Shown here piece by piece: positions 38,825 through 45,092 of a DNA stretch of 57,640 nt (position 1 is the first letter of the stretch; each line of letters opens with the position of its first letter). The notes below the pieces were generated by a model. That model had not been told where the DNA came from and did not search any database. It saw only the letters and a program-made list of their open reading frames with translations. The stretch comes from Spirosoma spitsbergense DSM 19989 (GTDB lineage: Bacteria; Bacteroidota; Bacteroidia; Cytophagales; Spirosomataceae): contig NZ_KB893552.1 in the NCBI RefSeq assembly GCF_000374085.1, positions 1-57,640 of the forward strand, in the 5' to 3' direction. Made by a program: the position numbers and the translations under genes.

Positions 38825-38994
38825 TCGATAGTAACAGGTTTTGGTACCAGCCGGTTTTTATCGGGCAATCCACATAGCAACTGGCCTGGCGTTTTATTTC
38901 CTGTGCCCCTGTTTGCAGTCTTGAGGCCGTTCGTAAGTCGTGCCAGGCGGCATACTGCACTTTACATACCACCCTAATGCACCACTTATTGTCT

Positions 38995-39228
38995 TCATAA
39001 CAGGTTGTGACGGATGCGTAACACCAGTATCCGTACTAGCAACAGCCAGGGTGTCAGGTGAAGCAGCAGGTCAAACCAGTCCGTGCCCGTCATACCGGTG
39101 GCTCCGCCCAGCACCCACCGTATTTTACCCACTACATGCGGTTCGGGCAGAAACGGTGCCAGACCCAGCGTCAGGCTGACCAGTACCCACAGGTTCAGGT
39201 TGTTGAGAATCGGTTTCAGGTTGTTCAT
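38995..39228 (-). CDS. Small two-helix membrane protein coupled to sterol desaturase
   Basis: The longer frame opens at 39294, but the ATG at 39228 overlaps the sterol desaturase stop as ATGA and is preferred. It gives a 77-residue protein with two membrane helices (LNLWVLVSLTLGLAPFL and LLLHLTPWLLLVRILVL) and a conserved-looking connecting loop (EPHVVGKIRWVLGGATGM). I do not recognise a family. The four-base overlap means translational coupling, so it is probably a partner of the desaturase-like enzyme or a helper of the sulfur region. A small subunit that positions the enzyme is one possibility. Confidence 0.7.
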   Translation of the reverse strand: MNNLKPILNNLNLWVLVSLTLGLAPFLPEPHVVGKIRWVLGGATGMTGTDWFDLLLHLTPWLLLVRILVLRIRHNLL

Positions 39229-40160
39229 CGGCTTACTTTTTCGACAAGTTTTGATTTGGGAATGACCCTGCCGGTTGGAACTGGTTTTCGCCACGGATAA
39301 AGCAACTGACCCAGAAATGTTTTAGGAAACTGCCTGACACCCTGAAATCCCAGTTTGATGTGACTGCCTTCGTACGGTACATAAGCCGTTCGGTACAGAA
39401 AATCCCAGACGCTGAGTGTAATCCCAAAATTAACGCCATCGTGGGCCTGTCGGGGAAGTTTTTCGGCATGGTGCCAAAGGTGCATCTGTGGGTTATTGAA
39501 CACATATTTTAGCGGACCAATGGGCAGGTATATATTGGCATGATTCAGGTGTCCAATGGCCAGTGTAAACAGATGGACCAGAATAAAGTCCTGAATACCA
39601 AACCCGATCATGGCCAGCGGAATGTATTCAAGCGTGCGGTAAATAATCGTTTCCATCCAGTGATAACGCAGGTGCGCGGCAAAGCCCATTTGCTCAACTG
39701 AGTGGTGTACCTTATGAAACTCCCACATCCACGGAGTCCGGTGTAAAAGCCGGTGAATGTGCCACTGCACAAAATCGCGTACCAGAAACAACACCACCAA
39801 CTGCCCCCAAACCGGCAAAGCACCAACCCGGATGGCTACCAGATTAGCGATACCAAACCAGCCGAGAAAATCATTGAAGGCCTGCACGCCCACGTCAGAC
39901 AGGGCGTTGTAGCCAATGAGCGAAAACAGAAAGTAGTTAAAAAACAGGTAAAACAAATCCAGCCAGAAGTCGTGCCGAAACACAGGCTGATCGGTTCGCC
40001 ACGGAAACAGTAATTCCAGTAGCCAGACGAAGGCCGAGATGCCCACGAGCCAGTAAAAGTAATTATGCCAGTTGGGCGACAGCAACTCATGGACGAAGTA
40101 ATCCGCGTAGTTGCGGTAGCCGTCAATGAGGGTGGTGATGTAAGAATAGCTGGTATTCAA
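39225..40160 (-). CDS. Sterol desaturase / fatty acid hydroxylase family protein
   Basis: The 311-residue membrane protein shows the eight-His di-iron pattern of this family: RDFVQWHIHRLLHRTPWMW (HxxxH), EFHKVHHSVEQM (HxxHH) and NPQMHLWHHAEK (HxxHH). Four or more hydrophobic helices lie between. Enzymes of this type use O2 to hydroxylate or desaturate lipids. The membrane lipid substrate is unknown. It lies inside the sulfur gene region with a coupled small membrane protein, and similar enzymes next to rhodaneses and DUF2892 proteins would suggest a membrane-lipid role in sulfide or oxygen stress. That is speculation. Confidence 0.88.
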   Translation of the reverse strand: MNTSYSYITTLIDGYRNYADYFVHELLSPNWHNYFYWLVGISAFVWLLELLFPWRTDQPVFRHDFWLDLFYLFFNYFLFSLIGYNALSDVGVQAFNDFLGWFGIANLVAIRVGALPVWGQLVVLFLVRDFVQWHIHRLLHRTPWMWEFHKVHHSVEQMGFAAHLRYHWMETIIYRTLEYIPLAMIGFGIQDFILVHLFTLAIGHLNHANIYLPIGPLKYVFNNPQMHLWHHAEKLPRQAHDGVNFGITLSVWDFLYRTAYVPYEGSHIKLGFQGVRQFPKTFLGQLLYPWRKPVPTGRVIPKSKLVEKVSR

Positions 40161-40204
40161 TTGCAGTGAAGTATCAGGCGTAAAAATATATGGCTCTGAA
40201 GCAG

Positions 40205-40234
40205 GAAAGCCTGCTGAAATACCAGCGGGCTTTC
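40205..40234. terminator. Hairpin with plus-strand U-run
   Basis: GAAAGCCTGCTG (40205-40216) pairs with 40223-40234 with one G:T pair and a 6-base loop, followed by TTAATTTTTT on the plus strand. The genes on both sides run on the minus strand, so as a plus-strand terminator it is an orphan. It may still act as an intercistronic hairpin between the DUF2892 gene and the desaturase. Confidence 0.5.
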
Positions 40235-40257
40235 TTAATTTTTTGCATCCATAAAGC

Positions 40258-40464
40258 CTACTGTTTTGTGGGTGCTGTTTTAATGCCTAACAGGGCGTAG
40301 AGCGGGCAGAAGCTGACAAAGCTGGTGAGCAGAAAAATACCCGACACAACGAGTGCAACAATACCGGCTACTCCGGAAAGGATACCCGTAAAGTAGAGCA
40401 CGATAGCTACCAGGGCTACAATAAACCGGATTATGCGGTCCGTACCGTTCATGTTCGTTTTCAT
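40258..40464 (-). CDS. DUF2892 small membrane protein (YgaP-like tail)
   Basis: The 68-residue protein is a DUF2892 unit: NGTDRIIRFIVALVAIVLYF, a glycine turn (TGILSGVAGIVALV) and a second helix ending in SFCPLYALLGIKT. In rhodaneses such as YgaP this module is the membrane anchor. Here it is a free protein beside rhodanese-domain enzymes. The Cys in SFCPLY is a typical conserved position. It probably has a membrane-bound role in sulfur transfer. It starts 37 bases after the methyltransferase stop. A second, longer DUF2892 gene lies at 41274. Confidence 0.85.
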   Translation of the reverse strand: MKTNMNGTDRIIRFIVALVAIVLYFTGILSGVAGIVALVVSGIFLLTSFVSFCPLYALLGIKTAPTKQ

Positions 40465-40501
40465 GGCAATTTGAGTGATTGGTTAAGTGATGGAACATGT
40501 T

Positions 40502-41098
40502 TCATTTTTTGATGGCAATCATCCGTACCACATGGGCTGTGCCCTGGTGATACGGACCTTCGTCAAGTTCCACAATTCGGTCTTCGAGCAGCGTAATGGT
40601 CAGTTCAGCAAAGGCCTCCTGTAGTTCTTCGACCGAAAACAGCATTGTTTCGTCTTTAGGCCCGCCCGATGTGTAGCGGGGCTGATTTTTATGAAAACCT
40701 TCCAGTATGACGTACCCGGCGGGTTTCAACGCCCGAATCAGTTTGGGGAAAAGATCGGCACGGAGGGGCGCGGGTAAATGCGTGTAAAACAACCCAATGA
40801 CATCGAACTCCCTGTCAACCGGCTCAAAATCCTGACTCGACTGGGTGGTATAGTGAATAGTTACACCCCGTTGTGCGGCCAGTTGGTACGCTTTGTTGCG
40901 GCCCTCTGCGCTGAAATCGAAGGCCGTTACCTCCCAGCCGAGTTGGGCGGCATAGACCGCATTCCGGCCTTCGCCCTCGGCGGGTAGCAGCAGTCGGCCA
41001 ACCGGCAGGCTGTCTATCGTTTCCCGAAAAAATACGTTGGGCTGCGTTCCGTAGGCAAACTCCGGTTCGGCGTAGCGGCTGTTCCAGTAGGCTTCCAT
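40502..41098 (-). CDS. SAM-dependent methyltransferase (TehB/thiopurine type)
   Basis: The 198-residue protein is a class I methyltransferase with PVGRLLLPAEGEGRNAVYAA as motif I, the acidic end of strand 2 in WEVTAFDFSAEGRNKA, and FDVIGLFYTHLPAPLRADLF as the motif II-III area. The start (MEAYWNSRYAEPEFAYGTQP) is the usual opening of the tellurite-resistance TehB-like and thiol methyltransferase group. In this setting a thiol or chalcogenide substrate (sulfide, selenide, tellurite) is plausible, fitting a detoxification region. It starts three bases after the stop of the broken DUF6132 gene (41102) and is co-transcribed with its neighbours. Confidence 0.85.
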   Translation of the reverse strand: MEAYWNSRYAEPEFAYGTQPNVFFRETIDSLPVGRLLLPAEGEGRNAVYAAQLGWEVTAFDFSAEGRNKAYQLAAQRGVTIHYTTQSSQDFEPVDREFDVIGLFYTHLPAPLRADLFPKLIRALKPAGYVILEGFHKNQPRYTSGGPKDETMLFSVEELQEAFAELTITLLEDRIVELDEGPYHQGTAHVVRMIAIKK

Positions 41099-41101
41099 AA
41101 G

Positions 41102-41296
41102 TTAGTGCGTAGTAGGTTTGATGAAATTAGTGACCAGATACCCCAGCAGCATACCGTAGGGAACCATGGTTTGCCACTGCTATTTGAGCGGGCAGGTACC
41201 GGTTAAACAGCCCACTTCGTTCCAGTACACAAACCCGCCAATACCACCCAGCAGTGTACCCATAACAGGCCACTTATACCTGATTAACGTCTTCAT
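41102..41296 (-). pseudogene. DUF6132-type membrane protein with in-frame stop
   Basis: From ATG 41296 the frame reads MKTLIRYKWPVMGTLLGGIG, then GFVYWNEVGCLTGTCPLK, an amber TAG (41182-41180), and continues open as QWQTMVPYGMLLGYLV to a stop at 41102. The two-helix layout with the GCLTGTCP motif between helices is that of DUF6132 proteins, found beside rhodaneses in Bacteroidota. The stop falls at codon 39 of 65, between the helices. Either the gene is a recent pseudogene, there is a sequencing error, or only the first helix is made. The start overlaps the DUF2892 stop by 23 bases. Confidence 0.8.
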
Positions 41297-41516
41297 AGTC
41301 AATGACTTCAGTTTTTAGTGTTTTTTTACTGGTCGAGCGGGGAATCTGGCAGCCAGTTGCGCCACAACCGGTGTTCATCAGGGCCTGAATGACGAAAAAA
41401 GCCCCCAGTAAACCCAGTATGGGTTGTTGTTCGCCCACGGACTGGTAGATAACGATACTGCCTATAACCAGTCGTAGTATGCGGATTAAGCCCCAGGGCT
41501 GACGAAGTGCGTTCAT
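41274..41516 (-). CDS. DUF2892 small membrane protein, second copy
   Basis: The 80-residue protein has two hydrophobic helices (ILRLVIGSIVIYQSV and ILGLLGAFFVIQALM) and a Cys-rich turn, NTGCGATGCQIP, then a charged tail (KKTLKTEVIDYEDVNQV). It is a DUF2892-type membrane unit with two Cys four residues apart that could carry or relay sulfur. It is translationally linked to the downstream DUF6132-type gene (23-base overlap) and is preceded by the HMA-like gene. Its tail is cytoplasmic by the positive-inside rule. Role in membrane sulfur handling is inferred from the neighbours. Confidence 0.82.
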   Translation of the reverse strand: MNALRQPWGLIRILRLVIGSIVIYQSVGEQQPILGLLGAFFVIQALMNTGCGATGCQIPRSTSKKTLKTEVIDYEDVNQV

Positions 41517-41545
41517 AATTCGATAGATTGAAAGTACTGTTTATG

Positions 41546-41782
41546 CTACTGTGCCGGACCTGTTTTCGGTTGCTTTTCTCCTGGTACCGAATACCCCAGC
41601 CGAAACAATTCACCAGCGAGCGCTTTGCGGCTGAGGGTCGCTGAATGAACAATAGTCAGTTGGCTACCGGCAGCATCACTGCGAACCGAAAAGACGCCTT
41701 TCAGATTCTTTATTCGTTGACAAACAACCTCCTGTCCGTTTGTTTCAAGGAAGGGGAAAACGGAAAATTGATCTATTTTCAT
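41546..41782 (-). CDS. Small HMA-like domain protein lacking CxxC
   Basis: The 78-residue protein has a ferredoxin-like HMA pattern (VVCQRIKNLKGVFSVRSDAA, then QLTIVHS and LAGELFRLGYSVPGE), which matches the heavy-metal-associated fold at the second strand, the turn and the last helix. The metal-binding CxxC of true copper chaperones is absent; only one Cys (VVCQ) is present. It may bind a different partner or be an accessory of the neighbouring persulfide enzyme. It starts 21 bases after the CstB-like stop and is co-transcribed. Confidence 0.65.
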   Translation of the reverse strand: MKIDQFSVFPFLETNGQEVVCQRIKNLKGVFSVRSDAAGSQLTIVHSATLSRKALAGELFRLGYSVPGEKQPKTGPAQ

Positions 41783-41803
41783 GGAGGCTAGCGTAAAAGG
41801 GGA

Positions 41804-43219
41804 TTAATAAGCAGCCGGTTCAGCTACCTCGTTGACAACCGGATTGCCGTTGGCTACCCATTCGTTCATACTGCCCGAGTAGTTCTTCACATTCGTGAAT
41901 CCATGGCGAACCAGCATCGAATAGCCAATAGTGGCCCGGTCGCCACCCTGGCAATAAATGATAACGGGCCTGTCGCGGCTGATCTTGTCGAGGTTTTTGT
42001 CGAGCGTACCGATAAATACATTCTCAGCGCCCTCAACATGACCGGCATTATATTCTGCCGAGCCGCGCAAATCGACAACCTGCACATCGTCCTGATTCAG
42101 GTACGTTTTGAACGTATCCAGATCAATGATGTCGCTGGTCTCCAGGTCGATGCCCGGCCAGGTTACATCGTCGATATAGCCCAGCATGTTATCCAGGCCG
42201 ATGCGCATGAGTTTGCGGGTGAGGTCTTCGATCTGGTCTTCATCGGCCACCAGCATAAAGGGTTCGTTGTAGGACATAAGCCAGCCCATCCAGGTGGCAA
42301 AGGCGTTGTTGCCCTGAATATTCAGACTACCCGGAATGAATCCTTTGGCAAAGTCCGCCTTGTTGCGCGTGTCGATCAGCTTCACGCCTTCAACAAATGC
42401 TTTTTTTGCCTCTTCAGGCGACAGCTTTTGCTGCGCGGGTATGCTGGTCAGCAGCGGGCGATCCACCTTGTTGAGTTTCTTCATCATAGCGAAATACCGG
42501 GGTGGCTCGGGCTGATCGGTCAGCAGATACTCGGTGAAGCCCGACTCATCATCGTCGTACTGGAATGCCCAGTTCCGAATTTTCTCGTAGCCAACGGTGG
42601 TACTGGCTACGGCACCGAGCGCTTTCCCACAGGCAGAACCCGCCCCATGACCGGGCCACACCTGCACATAGTCGGGTAAGTCGCGGAATTTCTGGATAGA
42701 CTGATACATCTGGTGGGCACCTATATCCTGCGTTCCGGCCAGACCAGCCGCTTTTTCGAGCAGATCGGGGCGGCCAATATCGCCCACGAACACAAAGTCG
42801 CCCGTAAACAGCATGACCGGCGCCAGGGTAGCGGGTTTATCGACCAGCAGGAAACTGATACTTTCGGGCGTGTGGCCCGGCGTGTGCATCACCGTCAGGG
42901 TGAGGTTACCAACGGTAATTACATCGCCATCTTTCAGCCCCACATGGTCAAATTCGTAGGCCCAGTCGGCACCGCCCTCATCGGAGAGGTACAGGGGTGC
43001 CCCCGTAAGCGCGGCCAGTTCACGCGAGCCAGCCAGGAAGTCGGCATGGATGTGCGTTTCGGTAATGTGGGTGATACGCAGTCCGTTTTGCCGGGCAATA
43101 TCGAGGTATGTATCGACATCCCGTTTTGCATCAATGACAATCGATTCGCCCGTTTTCTGGCAACCGATCAGGTAACTTCCCTGTGCTAAACTTTTGTCGT
43201 ATATATGCTGAAAAAACAT
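41804..43219 (-). CDS. CstB-like persulfide dioxygenase-rhodanese fusion
   Basis: The 471-residue protein joins a metallo-beta-lactamase domain of the persulfide dioxygenase type (1-250) to two rhodanese domains. Iron ligands are visible in ETHIHADFLAGSREL (His56, His58, Asp60), HTPGHTPES and GDFVFVGDIGRPDLL. The first rhodanese (about 270-360) lacks its catalytic Cys. The second (about 375-465) has Cys423 in IIYCQGGDRATIGYS. CstB enzymes oxidise low-molecular-weight persulfides to thiosulfate and sulfite, protecting against sulfide. Two GTGA-N6-TCAC dyads lie 67 and 99 bases upstream. It is the first gene of the minus-strand run down to 41102 or further. Confidence 0.93.
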   Translation of the reverse strand: MFFQHIYDKSLAQGSYLIGCQKTGESIVIDAKRDVDTYLDIARQNGLRITHITETHIHADFLAGSRELAALTGAPLYLSDEGGADWAYEFDHVGLKDGDVITVGNLTLTVMHTPGHTPESISFLLVDKPATLAPVMLFTGDFVFVGDIGRPDLLEKAAGLAGTQDIGAHQMYQSIQKFRDLPDYVQVWPGHGAGSACGKALGAVASTTVGYEKIRNWAFQYDDDESGFTEYLLTDQPEPPRYFAMMKKLNKVDRPLLTSIPAQQKLSPEEAKKAFVEGVKLIDTRNKADFAKGFIPGSLNIQGNNAFATWMGWLMSYNEPFMLVADEDQIEDLTRKLMRIGLDNMLGYIDDVTWPGIDLETSDIIDLDTFKTYLNQDDVQVVDLRGSAEYNAGHVEGAENVFIGTLDKNLDKISRDRPVIIYCQGGDRATIGYSMLVRHGFTNVKNYSGSMNEWVANGNPVVNEVAEPAAY

Positions 43220-43286
43220 GGTCGTATTTGTTTTACTGGTTCTAAAATTTATGAATCAAAGGTAGGTGCCGGGCGAAGGCGAGTCA

Positions 43287-43332
43287 GTGATAAATATCAC
43301 TTACCCAGCGTGAAATCAGTGATATTCATCAC
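43287..43332 (-). promoter_or_regulatory. Tandem CRP/FNR-like operators upstream of the CstB-like gene
   Basis: GTGATAAATATCAC (43287-43300) and GTGATATTCATCAC (43319-43332) are two GTGA-N6-TCAC dyads spaced 32 bases apart (three helical turns). Each is embedded in a larger, near-identical direct repeat of about 27 bases that continues with (T/C)TACCC(A/G)GCG. The first lies 67 bases from the CstB-like start. Two dimers on the same face of DNA would be expected. Confidence 0.7.
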
Positions 43333-44145
43333 CTACCCGGCGTTAAAAAAAAGTTCGCGGCTAATGATGTACACGCCCATGATGAGCACGAACCAGCCAA
43401 AGGATTTTTTTAGTTTCTGCCCCGGAATGAAGCGGGTGAGGTAGGTGCCGACAAAAATGCCAACGACCGATAAAGCCGTGAACTTGAGCAGGAACGACCA
43501 GTCAACAGCAACAGCGAAGGAGTTACCGAAGCCAATCAGCGAGTTGGCCGCTATGATCAGCAGCGACGTTCCGACGGCAACTTTCATGGGCAAACGGGCC
43601 AGTAATACCAGTGCCGGAATAATCAGAAAACCACCGCCTGCACCAACAATACCCGTCAGGATACCTACCAGCGCCCCATCCAGAACAATAACCGGCCAGT
43701 TGAACGGCCGTTGTTCATCCGTTTCTGTCGTTACGGCCGGGCTGTTGTTCCGTATCATACTCATGGATGCGGCCAGCATAATCAGGGCAAAGAAGACCAT
43801 GACAGCCACATTTTTGGTCAGCACAAACGTATCGATCGTAAAAACGGGATCGGGAATGGCTGGTACAATAAAGGTACGGGTCAGGTAGATGGTCAGAAAA
43901 GACGGAAGGGCGAAGAAGAGGGCTGTTTTGTAGTTGACCTGCTGCTGCCGCATGTAATTGACGGAGCCTACCAGGGAGGTGGTGCCGACAATAAACATCG
44001 AATACGTGACCGACAGAACCGGATTGATTCCCAGCAGATACACTAATACCGGAAGCGTCAGAATACTCCCCCCGCCCCCAATCAGGCCAAGGCTGATACC
44101 AATGAAAATAGAAGCCAGAAAACCGGCCATGTGAAGAATTGTCAT
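43333..44145 (-). CDS. TauE/SafE-family sulfite exporter-like permease
   Basis: The 270-residue membrane protein has two similar halves with the family motif: GFLASIFIGISLGLIGGGGS in helix 1 and ALVGILTGIVGAGGGFLIIP in the second half, then PMKVAVGTSLLIIAANSLIG. Eight helices can be counted. The family exports sulfite, sulfoacetate or takes up similar anions. Here it is the obvious exit for sulfite made by the persulfide dioxygenase downstream. A degenerate CRP-like dyad lies 47 bases upstream of its start. The stop abuts the second operator of the CstB-like gene, so the two genes are separately regulated units of one set. Confidence 0.9.
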   Translation of the reverse strand: MTILHMAGFLASIFIGISLGLIGGGGSILTLPVLVYLLGINPVLSVTYSMFIVGTTSLVGSVNYMRQQQVNYKTALFFALPSFLTIYLTRTFIVPAIPDPVFTIDTFVLTKNVAVMVFFALIMLAASMSMIRNNSPAVTTETDEQRPFNWPVIVLDGALVGILTGIVGAGGGFLIIPALVLLARLPMKVAVGTSLLIIAANSLIGFGNSFAVAVDWSFLLKFTALSVVGIFVGTYLTRFIPGQKLKKSFGWFVLIMGVYIISRELFFNAG

Positions 44146-44478
44146 ACCGCTTTAATTTTAAGCGAAGTAACAGCATCAGCCCAGCTTAATCAGTGACAGA
44201 AGTTACACAAGCAAAAAAAGTCAGGCTGGCAGTTCTCTATTGGTACGCATCAGTGAACAACCGCCTTCTGAGAAGGTGGTTTAAGTATCGGGCAAAGCCC
44301 TCTTAAGTTGACTCAAAACGAACGGTTCATGTTTTTGGGCCCTAATCCTATAGAACCAAATGGAATACATGATGCCAATCTACACCATAGAAAACGCAAC
44401 TTGTGTCTAAAAATCTGTGGGCGTAACCCGTCAGCACGGGCGGGCCCCGCTGCCAGGCAAGTGGATTTCCAAGGTTCA
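44146..44478. other. Intergenic region before the TauE/SafE gene
   Basis: This 333-base gap contains a degenerate operator (44193-44206) near the exporter start and a short G:U-containing hairpin (44259-44282). The remaining 200 bases show no reading frame or motif that I can support. Confidence 0.5.
44193..44206 (-). promoter_or_regulatory. Degenerate CRP/FNR-like operator upstream of the exporter
   Basis: GTGACAGAAGTTAC matches GTGA-N6-TCAC except for one base in the right half. It is preceded by CA as at the two CstB-like sites and 38399, and lies 47 bases before the exporter start. It may be a weaker site of the same regulator. Confidence 0.4.
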
Positions 44479-45066
44479 TTAAATAGCGGGAATAAGCATA
44501 GGGGTCCGCTGTCGGTAGCGTATGTAGGCATCACCAAACGTTCTTACCAGTTTCTTTTCTTCAAAATGAATACCGATGCGGATATACAGAAAAGCCGACA
44601 GGCCGAAGAGTACGTGTTTCCAGTCGGGGTGTTGAACAACAACGCCACCAATAGCCAGTATTGTAGCCGAATACAATGGGTGTCGCACGTAGCGAAGTAG
44701 TCCAAGCTGCTGAAGATGTTCTGCTCTGGTAGCCTGACTGGCAGGCCAGCCGATGAATTCAGCCAGATTGTAGCTTTTCAGGGCAAACAGGCCAAGTAAA
44801 ATACCCATCCCAACCACCAGATTCCCGACCCACGCTGACCCGGGCCAGGCACTGAGGAAGTTAACCGGTGCCACATTCAATGCAACCAATACGGGTAAAA
44901 ACGTAAGCACGGAAAGGCCATTGTACAGCAATCGATAATAGCGTTGTATAAATGGGGAGACCGACTGGAATCGCTGTTTGAACCGGCTTCCAGCGGTAAT
45001 GCTGTGTATACCACCAAACACCAGCCACGTTAAAACTATCGGCAGATAAGCTGTCATGAATTTCAT
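44479..45066 (-). CDS. NnrU/isoprenylcysteine-methyltransferase-like membrane protein
   Basis: The 195-residue membrane protein has five hydrophobic segments and the signature of membrane methyltransferases near its C-terminus: GLLRYVRHPLYSATILAIGG and the conserved end FEEKKLVRTFGDAYIRYRQR. Such proteins (ICMT, PEMT, NnrU) methylate small substrates or lipids at the membrane face using SAM. The N-terminal half (WLVFGGIHSITAGSRFKQRF) is typical of the NnrU/methanethiol S-methyltransferase (MddA-like) type. That type converts methanethiol to dimethyl sulfide in some bacteria, which would fit the sulfur genes nearby, but the substrate is not proven. Its stop is 27 bases from the next minus-strand start. 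Confidence 0.8.
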   Translation of the reverse strand: MKFMTAYLPIVLTWLVFGGIHSITAGSRFKQRFQSVSPFIQRYYRLLYNGLSVLTFLPVLVALNVAPVNFLSAWPGSAWVGNLVVGMGILLGLFALKSYNLAEFIGWPASQATRAEHLQQLGLLRYVRHPLYSATILAIGGVVVQHPDWKHVLFGLSAFLYIRIGIHFEEKKLVRTFGDAYIRYRQRTPMLIPAI

Positions 45067-45092
45067 TATTGACTCTGTTTACAGGAAACTGA

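Noticed and set aside
40440..40500. GTGATTGGTTAAGTGATGG near the DUF2892 start as a further CRP-like site
   Set aside because: Contains two GTGA halves in the same orientation but no dyad; it does not match GTGA-N6-TCAC.
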